64,000 nucleotides of DNA from Hydnum rufescens UP504 (Eukaryota; Basidiomycota; Agaricomycetes; Cantharellales; Hydnaceae), in contig MU128980.1 of NCBI GenBank assembly GCA_014904985.1, forward strand, positions 1-64,000. Direction: 5' to 3'. The notes below the pieces were generated by a model that had not been told where the DNA came from, did no database searches, and worked only from the letters and a program-made list of their open reading frames with translations. Below, piece after piece: positions 33,139-45,471 of the stretch (position 1 is its first letter; every line of letters begins with the position of its first letter). Both the position numbers and the translations under genes were made by a program.

Positions 33139-35090
33139 ATGCGAGCCATCACAACAATTCTCAGTCTCGCGTTGCTTGCTGCTGCTTTGCCGTCACCGTC
33201 CAAGGGCGGCCTTTCCATTCCTCTCATATCGCGAAGTTGGGAGAAACTAAGCGATGAGCAGCGAATAGCGTGGATTAAAGCTCAGGATCTCCGCCTCAAG
33301 AACAAATACGAGAAGGGGTTGCATTCCAAACGAGCTAGCTCGTCCTCCGTTCCTCTCACCGATCAGTACGGTGACTTGCCTACTATGGTACCGTCAATAT
33401 AGGCACACCCCGTATGCTTTTGAGTCTGTTCCGATCATCTCCACATCTCACGCCTTCCCGAATGCAGCCCAACCATTCAACATCGTCCTCGACACGTACA
33501 TCCACAGCTTCCCCTCTAGTCATGCGATGGTCACTGATCCAGGGATTCTTTAGAGGATCATCTGATCTCTGGGTCATTCACAACCAATGCACTATTGGCT
33601 GCGACGATTTCCCGGCCCGTTATGACCCCACGAAATTGAGTACTTACAAAAATTCATCGTTAGCCTTCGACGCCCCATATGGGGGTGGGAGGGTGACGGG
33701 CACCCAGTGAGTGATCTGATCAAGCAAGCATACCTGGTCACTTCTTTGACCGCTCGCCATCCTATCTGTTTCCAGAGGCAGGGAGACGGTGACAATGGTT
33801 AATTTTACCGTGACTAATCAGACATTTGGTGTTGTCGATACACTTACCAGTGGAGTGATCTTTGGACCTGAAGTGTTGGTCTTGTATCCATGTCAAAACA
33901 ACGCGATAATCCACTCATCATATATTGTATCAGATCCGGACTCATGGGTCTCGCATGGTCCCAGCTTGCCACTACTGGCGTTAGGCCGTGGTGGTACGTG
34001 CTCGCCTCGCAAAATTCCTTTTCCCAGCCTCTGTTCGCTTTCCACCTCGCTCGGTACGCTCCCCATGAGTTTTCAGTAGGCATCCATGCCCTCAACACTT
34101 CTTTCTAGTCTTGATAATGACACCAATGCTGGGCCTACGGGGCTTGGCGGCACCCTGGATCTAGGGTATGCGGCAACGACCGGATCGAGGAGGGAAGCAT
34201 GCACTAATGAACCCCGTCTTCAGATTCCTGGATAGCAACACCTATACAGGCACCATTACATATTACAACTTAATCTCTGAGACGTATTGGTTAATCACGT
34301 TGAATGGTGAGCCGTACCTGTAAGCCTCCCTGTTCTGCTGTCTTAGATCCAGTGCACAGCTGTCGTTATCAACGGGAAGTCAACTTCTGTGGGTGGGCCG
34401 GCGGCCATCGATAGGTAAATACCATGTTTCTGTAACACCGTACTCCGAAATGTTGATATGGCACTTATCATTCGAAAGTGGAACTACCTTTAGTGCGTAT
34501 TTGGAATTCGCGGTGGGCTACAGAGCCGCACACCTGATTTCGTTATTATTTTCATAGTTTCTGGACCGACTGCGCGGTCGCACAAGTGTATAGCACTTTC
34601 CCCCAAGCCCAACTCGGCACGGGAGATCTGGCTGGCCGTTATGTTTATCGTCGGTCTACAGTTCTCATAGTTTGACGAAAACTTTTGATTGGTACTAATT
34701 CCCTTTCACTAATCTCTAGCTTGTGCTAGTGCTCCCACTGTCAGTTTGACTTTTGGGACAGAGACATATCCAATCAACCCTGTGGACTTTTCTCGCCCAG
34801 TCGACACTACAGGGAAAACATGTGTCGGAGGTGAGTCAGTTCCAGCATAGATCGGCACCAGTCAGTATATTTCTGATAATTCGTGGGTATCAGCCATTTC
34901 CCCTGAGGACAGTGCTGGACAAACGGTTGAATGGGTTGTTGGGGATACATTCATGGTACTTCCTCATTTCGGTGCATGGTTCGACATGATCTCATTCACT
35001 GTTTCCTCCACTATACAGAAAAACTACTACACTATCTTCCGCTCTAATCCAGCGTCTGTTGGATTTTCCCAGTTGAAGAATTCTAAGTAA
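33139..35090 (+). pseudogene. aspartic protease (A1 pepsin family), copy C, frameshifted
   Basis: Third copy, same exon plan. The first exon reads MRAITTILSLALLAAALP, the propeptide, and VPLTDQYGD. A one-base deletion near 33374 (GACTTGCC versus GACGTTGCC in copy B) puts the rest of the exon out of frame and ends at TAG within 26 bp. The catalytic block is still encoded across the intron ending near 33553 (DTGSSDLWVIHNQCTIGC). Later exons keep DSGTT, TGKTCVG and GDTFM, ending QLKNSK with the stop at 35088-35090. Only this and copy A retain the conserved Cys lost by the indel in copy B. Confidence 0.8.
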
Positions 35091-35430
35091 CGGATTTGGC
35101 AATGGTGGTACATCGGGGCGCCCACTCTTGGACCTCGTCCTTCGGTGTCTTTGGGATACTTGCGTCTGTTGAATGCTCCATGATCATTGGTGTCTTGCTC
35201 GTCTAAATGCTGTCCTCGAAATGATCACTTGCACCTCGACCTTTTTTCTTGGATATGCTTTTCTTTCTTGTTTGGTGTTCAATTTCTCTTGATTGTAGTG
35301 GACGTAATGGTTTATCCCTCATGCTCATGACCCAACTTCCCTAATCAATCATATGCTGCTTTGACATGGGGGTCTGGACGACTCCTTGTATTGAAATTCC
35401 CAAGACACACGAATTGACTTTGGATTGCTT

Positions 35431-35655
35431 TCAGGGGGCATCCATGGCCCAGTTTCCTTGTACCCAACCCTCCTCATTCTTGTCAGAATCCACACCCAAT
35501 CCCATAAGGCCAAGGCACTTCTTATGCATTGGCATGGCCTCCTTCCCACCTAAACCAATTGGATGCCGGTTAGTCGTCCCTGCATCGTTCAGTGAGAAGT
35601 TTCCATTCGCCAGCCATAATTGCCTGGTATGTTTGGGCCCCGGTAAGCTCGGCAC
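35431..35655 (-). pseudogene. unrecognised coding fragment
   Basis: A 74-codon open stretch on the minus strand (NGNFSLNDAGTTNRHPIGLG, GKEAMPMHKKCLGLMGLG) has protein-like composition and may continue to about 35340. No family recognised and no start context. It sits between protease copy C and a malate synthase scrap. Confidence 0.3.
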
Positions 35656-35659
35656 TTTT

Positions 35660-35880
35660 GGAGGTGGACTGAACCAATATCATGTTTCGAGGAGCGAAGT
35701 TGTGGCTGCCGGGGACGTGTTGAATACAAGCGTTAATGGATCGATCATGCCCGCATTTTTAACCTTGTAATGTTAACTGTCCCCTCCGTAATTCGTGCAT
35801 CTTCCGTTACTTTTAAGCATGTTCTATGGGATGGATCGATTTTTAGATATTGTAACACGCCGTTTCGTTGAAGCGCCTGG
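35660..35880 (+). pseudogene. malate synthase scrap plus 3' flank
   Basis: NQYHVSRSEVVAAGDVLNTS matches the end of the 20340-20669 fragment. It is directly followed by sequence like the malate synthase 3' flank (TAACACGCCGTTTCGTTGAA near 35852, compare 21655). The intervening part of the gene is deleted. This places a third malate synthase remnant downstream of protease copy C. Confidence 0.7.
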
Positions 35881-35889
35881 CGTCTAACA

Positions 35890-38565
35890 TATTCCACTTA
35901 TAGTAGTTGGTGATCTCACCTATATTTGGGGGACAGTGGGGGGGAATGGTTGCAGGACCGGACGCGCAGGTGTCTGTGGCATATCTTCTGTCAACAATTG
36001 AAAGACGGGCAGTCTTTGGGTGTAGGTGGAGAGGCGTGCCAAGATTCCCCATCAGCTACAGCTACAGGTACACACGTTCCAGTTCTGTAAGCGCTTGGGG
36101 AATTTATCAAGGCGAGGTGCTAGCAGAAAACAGACACTTGCGACAGATATCTGGGGTGATGGAATGTCAGGAGATCTTAATTTTGTGCTCGGTGAATCGT
36201 CGAAACCAGGGGCCAGCAGGTGCCAATGTACCTGTCTGTTGCAATCAGTTCGGAAAATTTTCTCTACCCCCTCCCTTCGGACTGGTGTTCCCAATCTGGG
36301 GCTGGGGCTTGCTGGTGACCTCCACTTTCCCGCTTCTCGGTCTTTGCCGGGATACACATTGAAACGATCATTAGAACGTCCTGCACTTACATTGGCGGTG
36401 GGGAAAACATCAGAGAATGTTCACCAGTCATCAGATTGTTTGATTTTGGATGCACTTTTGGATGCATCTGGCCACTGAAATACAGTACTGGTTAGCGACG
36501 AGTTGTCGGGTGTGATTATATAATAGGAGTGTCTACTGAATTGAGTCGGGTCGAGTCGAATAAAGTCCATGGCAACTGAAATTTGGTGGCATCGCGTGAG
36601 GCCCAGAAGCGATTAAGCACCGGGGAATTCCACGTAGCGCTTGGGAAAAAAGGTCCACTCCATCATTAGCGGCTGCAGGGTGGGGGAGAAAGAAGGAAAA
36701 AGCTGGCAGGGAACAGCGAAACGCGAAGAAAGGCGAAGTGAAGAAATGATGGCAAGGCAAAGCTCCGCTGCCCTCACTCCTTCCTCGGGTTTCAAGTGCG
36801 TGCACAGCTATAATTTTTGCTCCGCTTTCCCATGGAATTGCGGTGGTATCGGGAATGACTAAACCCTGAGAGGCGTCGCTATGATGGGAGTTGGTAGCAT
36901 ACCCTCCCCCCCATATCCCTACGATTAGATAGATCTTACTTCGGTTAGAACCATGGTGGGGATAGTGACATCCGCGGGCGGTGGATAAGAGTCGCAATTC
37001 TACCCGTAATTGGGAAATCGGGATCAATAAACCATCAGTGCCAGTACTGTACCAACGCTCGATCTACTCTTCTACCGAAACGTAAATCTCGATATCCCTG
37101 GGTTCTGATTGTCAGAGGCGACCCAACAAATTGGAGTAATTCATATGGAGGATTTTTAGCTCCCAATTTGGGTCGTGTGCCATTGGCCAGAGGTTTACGT
37201 AATTGATACCTATGCCAGGCCATGCTCCAGAGTTGCTAGGCCAGGGCAAGCGAGTGGTGGTAAGTGCGAATCACATTTGCGAATGTCGCTTGTGCTTTAT
37301 TTAAAAAAAGACCGGCGAGGTCCCCCCCCCCAGAAGTTCAAAATTTCAAATTTCAATGATGTGGAGCACTTGGCTTTTCTTGGAAGAGTATTATGGTTGT
37401 GTCGCTTCCCTCTTGAATAATACGCATGTGTATATAGAAGCGGGTGCTATTGCAGAGGGTCTTGAGAGTCAATCGTTGAGGCCACATACCATGATCTGGG
37501 GCTGTTAGTTGGGTGCCTTCCAAGTATCTCTGGTGTATGTATTGGTAGGGCCAACGACCCGAATAAGATAATTTTAAAACTTCGAAAGATGATAAGGATC
37601 ATACAGTGGAAAATGCAGAGGTGAGAAAACGGAGACCGGAGACGCTGATCCGGAGTACAGGCCAGGTTACAACCTTTCCACAGATAAATGGGAGTAATTG
37701 ATATTAAAATGTAGTGCTATACTGTGTTTATCTTTTATTTTGTTGCATCTACATCAGTGAAAAAAAAAACCCCTGTGGAGTCACGCTAGGCGTGATGCTG
37801 CCCGCCCCAAACTCTCGATACAGTCATATCTATCTACAATAAATCCTATGTCCTCCATAGACGCGGCGGCGAGACGCAAGCCCAGCGTCCATTGGGAATC
37901 AAGTGAGAGAACGAGGATAAACAGAGACAGAGTACTTAAGGCGCTAATATCCCGGCAACATCCGAATTTCAGCGTCTAATGTTTACACGGTCAAGGCAAG
38001 GTGCGATGCCTCGGATAGCCGGATCGGGATGACGGCGGATCTTTCCTGACGTTTCGCCTCTTCAACTCGCGACAGCCGCGATAGACATATATGGCTACTT
38101 CTAGCCTCATCGCTGGGTTGAAGCGAGAATTCAGGTTGGTAACCAATGGCTAACCATTGAGGTGGCCTTTATGGTAGTGAGCTTCGGGCACACTCCCCGC
38201 CTTCATGCATCGTCATCAAATGCCGTGAAACCTGAGTCTTGGAAGTTCTGTAGAATATTTCCGTAAAATTACTGAGCACTGAATTGCGTCGATAGCATAA
38301 ACTCTGGCATGGGCAAGATATAGAGGGTGATACCAAAGGGAACCAAATGGATAGAGTGATCGTGTCTGCGAAAGCAGGGGTCCGAAATGTCCGTAATGAC
38401 CGAGAGGGGGGTATGTAAGAATTTTACAGAAGCAGGGATACACATTATTACGGTCAGAGATAGTAAGAGGCCGAAAAAAGAAACGGAGGCAGAACAGGCA
38501 TGAGTGTTTTCCGTGGGAGGCCTGGGGCCATATTCATCTAACCATATGCAACCATTTTAGTCAGT
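35890..38565. other. no recognisable gene (about 2.7 kb)
   Basis: Overlapping motif-free open frames occur at 35907-36478 and 36533-37027. AT-rich, stop-dense sequence follows from 37400 to 38560. I see no repeat, RNA gene or coherent exon chain. Confidence 0.4.
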
Positions 38566-39726
38566 TTAGCCAAAGAGTGGTTCGAAATCAGGGAGTGATA
38601 GATTCCCAACCAGGGGGGAGGCGCGATGAATTACACTGGCACCAGCCGAGTGATTGTCAATGCGGAAGGGGTACAGATCGATATCGATACCAGAGTCGGG
38701 CATATTCCAGCCCATGGAGGGCGCTAGGGTGCCAAATTCAACGATGGCATCGCGTCGCGTCGCAAGATCTGTAAAGCGTTGGGAGTATGGGGTTTGGGAG
38801 GCCCATAGGAATTGATTGTACTGTGGTAGGGTCTCGTTATTCGGGCTGATCCCAGGGTAGTGACCGTGGTTGGCAGGTCTGGGCGGAATTAGAACGGGAT
38901 GGTGTTGTAACTGGCCCGCGGAGGCAGCATCTGTCTGGTCAAACCCGATGACTCGCAACTGCCCGAAGTAAGCATCCAGGGAGTCACTGGGTTCGGAGGG
39001 ATGCATTGTGACCGGCTCTTCAAAAACGGCGAATGGAGAGAGCGTGCGGTCGTCAGGGACGTCGATGGGGCACTGTTGTGTGGAAGGCTGCTGCGAGTGC
39101 GTACAATGGGTAGGAGAGCTCCGACGCTCCGACGGATCGTATTCGCCAGTGAAATGCCGATCGTCGGCGAATGGTAGTCCTGGAAACCATCAAAAGAGGC
39201 GATGTCGTGGCTGCCCAAACTCAACGATGGGGAAGGCGCGTGAGGTGATGATGGCGCGCCAAACGCCTCAGGAGACCCCTTTGATGGTTCTGGGGATGAC
39301 TCCCCGTTCGATGATGCGTCCGGCGGTAGTGAATGCTCATTCTTCGCCTTCAATACTTTGCAGCTGCTTCTGTGGCGATTGAGGTTGCTACGATATGCAG
39401 TACTGTAATCGCACACGCAAGCGTGGCCTATGGAATTGGCAGGAGTTCAGCTTATCGAGGACAGGGGCATCACGGCGCGCTCTCCTCACGTTTATCGCCT
39501 CGGTGGTTAGCTATGTGCTGGGGGAGAGAATTTCTCAGCTGAAGCGCCGAGTCAAAATGCAGAGAATAAGGGTAATAAGCACCTCAGCGAGCTCACTGGG
39601 GCGCGTGCATAGCTTCGGGCAATACGTGCAGGCGTGTCTCCTCCTGACGATCTGTTTCTTGGCCCGCTGGGTTAATCCTGAACCCTTTGTTTTGCGAGAA
39701 GAGGACGATGCTAAGGGATACTTCAT
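38566..39726 (-). CDS. C2H2 zinc-finger protein, putative transcription factor
   Basis: Likely DNA-binding nuclear protein. Exons: 39726-39583, 39517-39490, then from 39427; introns are 65 and 62 nt with matching phases. Start MKYPLASSSSRKTKGSGL, then finger 1, CTYCPKLCTRPSELAEHIANH (C-x2-C-x12-H-x3-H), completed only when the 28-nt exon 2 is spliced in. Finger 2 is C-V-C, then 12 residues, H-R-S-S-C: a C-x-C-x12-H-x3-C variant. A Ser/Pro-rich region follows (EPSKGSPEAFGAPSSPHAPS). The C-terminal part (DDRTLSPFAVFEEPVTMHPS through LSLPDFEPLFG, stop 38566) is in a different frame. The switch lies between about 39230 and 39100, by an intron I could not place or by an indel. Confidence 0.7.
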
Positions 39727-42700
39727 GATAGAGAAGAGAGTGGGGACGATGAGAATAGATTACAAGGAGACTGGACAGGGAATGTGAGAGGGGGGAGTAG
39801 GTGGGCCGAGAGAGGGAGAATAAGTGAAATTTATGCCAAAGCGGACACGCAACAACCCATGAAAAATTTCCTAATTGGAAAGAGCCGAAGCAATTGAATG
39901 TTTATTCATGTCTACTCGATGCTCGGGACAAGTAGCGAGGGCTAATGGCGCCAACCGCCAACTCCCCTCGGCTCTGTCTATTCTCTCTCTCTCGTCGCGA
40001 TGGGGGACGGCGAAGACGGTGCCAAATAACTGAGCTTACTAGCTGGAAGCCCGGTCACTCCACATCGCCTTTGTTCATCCCCATCACGGCGACTACCGCG
40101 GGGCCAGGACTTGGCACGATCAAGCCAATAGACCACGGACACATCGTATAACATACAGGATCCTTAGTGCTCAACATGCTGTCAAATGGCATGACAACGA
40201 CACACAAGGACCCGGTACTGTATGCGAGAGAGTACAAGAATCACTTGTCGAGGATTGTGATACACCCGTCGGTTGACTTGCCAAGATGTGCGACTCATCG
40301 CTAGGGCCCCGACTATTGTAACAGGTACAGGGATGCTGATATTTTCAGATGTTTCAAGAATAGTTATGCGATTGCCTCCAGATATGATCTGTAAAATCTC
40401 CAGTGTATTCTTTAGTGGTGTGTGAATCCAGGTGAGGTCAATTTGGGAATCGTAGAATACCTGACTTTTTGGACCACAGGTAGACGGAGGTAGTTATGTT
40501 CGAAATCAAGGGTGAAACTTCGACTTGCACAGCGGATTTCAAGCCTGCATCCCTGGGATCATGCCAACCCCAAAGCGAAATTAAAACCACCATAAATCCA
40601 AGATGTGTCCCGAGGATGATGGACGTACATGCTCTTCTGGACAGCTGACTTTTGGGTCACTATTAGAGACCAGGAGGGGAACAAGACAGCCATCCTTGGG
40701 CCACAGGTTCATTATGAAGAGCCAAATAGAACGGCACTGTGCCTTCTAGTCACTGGTGCAGATTAAACGCACTGACTCGTTCTTGATCTCCGACGACATG
40801 CCAATGGCTCCGGAGGCATCAAATCTTCATACTAGAAAGATCCCAGAACCGAAATCGTCGAGGATACCAAGAAAGAGTACAATTCTTCTGGACGATCAAA
40901 TGTTGGTCCATGTTTATGTCTTACCCAACGCCGGCATCTCCCACTGCTGGCCCATAATGGTAGACGCTCTCGGCGAATCACAGGGTCTATTTCAAGTTGT
41001 CTCACAAGCATTTTACCCCGTTGATAGCCTTTTTATTTCCACCTCTTCCCTTCGAGACAGAAAATCACCCGAGGGTGATCGGCCTGCGGCTTGCACAGGG
41101 AGGCCCTCCATTGCCCCTCGGATTCTCACACCGCCCCGTCGTTTTCATTCTCTGCTACTGTGTATCAAAATTCCCTTGGGATAATCCGTCTATCTCACTG
41201 TTCGCCCACAATCCATTTCTTCTTCTTGATGGAGGATTGATTGCTGCCAGCATAGGCCCCGCTGGATAATCATAAGTCCTGGAAGGGTCAGACCGACAAC
41301 AGTTTCCGCCTCAGCTCAAGTGGGTACAGCCTTGACCCTTCTTAGGACGTCTGTTGTTTTTGAGAGAATACCTAACCAAATCCCCATCTAACGATCTCGC
41401 TCACGTTTATGCTGTCGTTCTGCAACTTACAGTCAACAATCGATAGCATGTCGTGTCAACGTCACGGCCATGCTCAATCATCAAGACAAGCCCTCAAATC
41501 TTCCTCTCGGACGCAATCAAGCACCGGTGATCCGCCCCCCCCCTCGGCCCGCAGGCTCTCGCACGTCGCACAGCTCCCGCGCAAGACATCGGCTTGTGAG
41601 CATGAGAGGACGTAGTGGATACCACCGAGGCCAATCCCTCTCGACGCACTGGTCCCTTCCCTGGACAAACTCGATATGACCGATTTGTGCGCCCCCCCCC
41701 CCCCTCCCACCACCACCACAGCGACGAAATCGCACTTCTTGGGACTATTCCTCATAGTACGTATCGTCGTGATCCCTCGGTGCTTTCGCTCGTCCACTGA
41801 GAAACTGCCTCCATGCTCGTGCACATCAAGCGAATTGGAGGTCAATCCCTGCGATCATAAAGGCGCCCGGCATTCTTATTCAAATCCTTCAACACAACGG
41901 AGGCCAATGGGGCCTCTAACGACCTCTCCGAAATCGAGTTGGGTGTTCGCCCAAGCGGAAACGATAGCAACGCTAAGATATATCATACCGCCACCTCTAT
42001 TTGAATATGATAAATATCCTCATATTGGGCCTACGAATCGACCACCCAAGCCAGTTTTTGTTTACGGACGGATTTGTCTCTCGACGCCACTCTTGGGGCA
42101 GGTTATGACGTGACGGGAACGAAGATTGGAGGCGCCCATATGAGGAATAAACCAAGCCTGCCAGAGCGGATAGATCAACTTTGGTTTAGCAGGAAAACTA
42201 CCGTACAAAGACGTGTATGATCATATACGGACTCCTGAACCAATAGTCCATAATTGTGCCACCTTTACAATCGAGAAAGCGCACTGAAGCTGTGGGCGCT
42301 TATAATATGGGCCTTGGGCGCTCCAGGGAACATCATGTGCAATCTTTAAATTCTTCACAGCGATCGTCATTGAGATCCTATTGAGCATCTCAAAGATGTT
42401 AGGTACTGCGTGCACAGTTATCCAAGTTGAGACGACAAATGCCGCTTTCTCATGAAGCTACAAGCAATCATCCAAGTCCGGGGGATCTACACCCTAGCTA
42501 GATCATTCAATTGACTTGGGTGGGGCCCCAACCGATGGCACACCGTCATCGCCAATATGATCTAAGGAGTCTGGCAGTCTAGAAAATCCTCCGCTTTGAG
42601 TTGTGGCCTGTAGCAAGGACCGGGGGATGAACTGTATAAGTATATGCGGGATACGGCGATCAGATTCGCTAAGCAGAACGACCAACAGGTATGATGTTTG

Positions 42701-43010
42701 TTGCCACGAATAGATCGTTCGAGTGCCATGATACACCGAAAACAAAAATATGCCCTGGGATCCTTGTCGATCATCGACATCGCCAGCACGTTCATGTGCC
42801 TTAGTAGAAGGAATGGTACTATCTGTAAATATAAATGTATATACATATATGTATGTTATTGGCATTGCATCTCTCCAAGAAATGTGGCATCAGCGGCTAA
42901 AGACTCTCTGCAATAGATACCAGGGAGTGGGATCGGGAGGAGGGAGACGGACCGATGGCGTAACCCAAAAAAGTCCCCCCCCACAGACCAATCTCCGCGA
43001 TAGAAGGGAC
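39727..43010. other. no recognisable gene (about 3.3 kb)
   Basis: Motif-free open frames at 40756-41184, 41676-42113 and 42503-42865 overlap other frames. 41525-41540 and 41692-41706 hold C runs, giving poly-Pro in translation. Nothing else supportable was found. Confidence 0.4.
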
Positions 43011-45375
43011 TCACAAGCCCTCCTCCCGATTGAGTACGCAAGCCACAGTTCCCCACACGCACATCACTACCGATATCACGAACAAACACCAATCCCTAGC
43101 AGTAGACCAACCAGTTGCACGGTAGATCGTGAGTTTTGCAGCTAGGGGGCCGATCACGCATAAGGAAAATGCGCAAAATGCGCCCAGGATAGACATCACG
43201 GTCCCAAATTGAGGAACCACTACGGCGACGCCCACTATTGCAAGGACTAGAGCTACTCGTTGGATATCAGAATCATGGGGTCGCAAAACATTAAACAAGG
43301 AGTAAACTCGAACCAATTCGTTCTGTTGCAAGAAGGATAAATTGGGAGGCGATTATGCTGCGCCACAAGCCATTGTGCGGTATCTCCCGCTGGGATGCCT
43401 GAGCCAAGATAGATTCTTGGAGAGAGGCGGATGACCGCTGTTCAGTGAGCCGGCGTTTGCGAAGAAGCTGGGAATTCGGGTCAATATTTAACAGCATTTC
43501 GAACATAATGTTCAGTGGTCGCGTCGACAGAGGGAATTTCGTGCTGCACAAGAAATGGTCGGTCGTTCCTACCAGGCTAAAAGAAGCTAGCTCACATAGG
43601 TCCAATGACCAGCATCCAAAGACCAATTTGGCCTAGGGTTGCATTGTAGCCTGCAGTGTTATGCAAGTCCCAACTGATCTAATCACAAAAAAAGGCTCAG
43701 AGATGGCGATCGAAGCAAACCCCTAACTGGATCAGAAAAACCTCACCTCGTCAGAGACGTCGTTCCCGAACATCAGATATCCACAGGCCCCCACAGTGCC
43801 ATAGACAGCTGTTGTGATCGCCTGCAAGACTCATCGCCTGAGATCAATGTTCATACTTGAATTCAGTACCACGTACGAAGGCGTAATTGATCATTGAATC
43901 AAATTCTTCAGGATGGCGCATGTCTCGCGCAATAGAAGGAATGACAGCATGTCCAGAGAACTGGGGAAGAGTGGTGGTTTTGGTGTGAGGACCTCTGCGC
44001 GAGAAATTTAGGAGATCCAGTAACGCACACCAGCCATGAAAAGACCAAAACTAAGTCCGAGTTTCTGGGATGAGGCAGGCCACGGGCTTGTTTGAGCGAA
44101 TTCGAGCAGACTCCCTGGAGTGTCGTACTTGGAGAGGCCATCAACGGCAAGGACGACGACAATAAATAAGGTAGCAATGATCGATAAAAGAGAAGTGTAT
44201 GAGATGACGGAGAGCGGCAAAAATGCGGTGGGAATGAGGATGACCATGCCCATGAATTTGTATGTGCTGCTTGAAAACCGGGGAAATACCGCTTGCATCG
44301 AATCGGAGTAAAGTACGACGAGCACGACGCTGCAAGAAAGACCTGTAAGGCTCCTGTAAAACAGCATTATCATGACTAGACCGCGGACCAGAGAGTGAAA
44401 AGTTCCAAGCAGAAAAGGAGTTGGGTGAGAATTGACGATCTCTCTCCGAAAGCTTTTCGGCCACAATCGGCATATGTCCGCAATTTCCGATCCTCGAAGA
44501 TGATTCTGCCGAGGATTTTGGCTGTCTGTTGAGACGTTGTATGCACCCTGAGTAAGGCAATCTATCAAATATAGAGGCCGGAAGGTGCCAGACGTACGTA
44601 GCAGGTGAGTAGGGCGTAGCCTATTGTCAAGACGGAACCCATGATCCACCCAGCTTGTGCAAATGCGTACGGTTCAGATAAAATACCAACGCCTAGCAAA
44701 ACGGCAACAGAATTGAACAGCTGAAAAAGTTTGAAGTAGGCAACTAAACGTGAAGGATCGATATGGGAACTGAACCATACAGATTGGCCAAACGTGCTGC
44801 CTGTAAGGCGTTCAGACTTGGTACTGCGATAGGAAGACTGACTAATTCGATGGTGCAAGGTTGGAGCCATCCGTCCATCGTGTATATGAGACGCCAATTG
44901 CGCCTCCGGTGGCGGCGTTTGAAATAAAAGGGACCGCCGTCCTAAAAGTGGTGAATTCTCAGTGAGTGCCAAGGGTGGACTTGGGGAGTCTACGAGAGGC
45001 ACTGTGGCTGGAGGGAGACGGAATCCCCTAGTCACAGAGAGTCTCCGATGAGGAATGTTCGATCCGTCATCGCCTCCATAAAAAAGGGGTAGATCATCCA
45101 CTAATGCCGTGGCCTCCAGCGGATTCTCGTCACTGTCCTCCATTTCGCGGGCAGGGAGTTCCGCATCATCATCCCCTTCATCCAACAAAGAGTCTTGAGA
45201 AGCGGAGGTGGATAGAAAGGAACCCGTCAAAAAAGATTGTGCCCTCCCATCTACCAAATTGATAGGAAAGAGGTTAGTGAAGAAATAGCCAGATAATGGA
45301 CACCGATTCCTTACATGATATAAGGCCCTCAACTACCACGTTACCGGTGGTCCTTAGTGGTCGTGGGATGTCCAT
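43011..45375 (-). CDS. vacuolar amino-acid transporter, AAAP family (AVT1-like)
   Basis: Multi-pass proton-coupled amino-acid transporter, probably on the vacuolar membrane. The start at 45375 gives MDIPRPLRTT; joined across a 94-nt intron (45251-45344) in phase to DGRAQSFLTGSF, it leads into a long acidic/Ser-rich cytosolic N-terminus. The first transmembrane block is FQLFNSVAVLLGVGILSEPY, then AFAQAGWIMGSVLTIGYALL. Later exons carry CSVVLVVLYSDSMQAVFPRF, YKFMGMVILIPTAFLPLSVI, SIIATLFIVVVLAVDGLSKY, and GLFMAGV with FSGHAVIPSIARDMRHPEEF across an intron. Then come AVYGTVGACGYLMFGNDVSD, NIMFEMLLN, and a last exon with two membrane segments (LAIVGVAVVVPQFGTVMSIL; WCLFVISVVMCVWGTVACVL), stop at 43011. 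Not every internal intron was fixed. It is transcribed divergently from cyclophilin H with only 96 bp between start codons. Confidence 0.88.
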
Positions 45376-45471
45376 CGAGAGCACAAGACTCGGGAATGAC
45401 CAACGTTCTAAATAGGAAGGTACCGGTTGCTTCCGTGACGGGGATTTTCAGGTTCATTCCCGACTACCCCG
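45376..45471. promoter_or_regulatory. 96-bp divergent promoter, transporter / cyclophilin H
   Basis: Both start codons point away from this 96-bp interval, so both 5' UTRs and core promoters must fit here or overlap the genes. A CTAAATAGG string (45408-45416) is the only AT-rich, TATA-like candidate. Shared control of the two genes is an inference. Confidence 0.5.

Noticed and set aside
36533..37027. 164-codon minus-strand ORF as a gene
   Set aside because: No motif, no plausible exon neighbours, and strongly overlapping alternative frames; composition alone is not enough.
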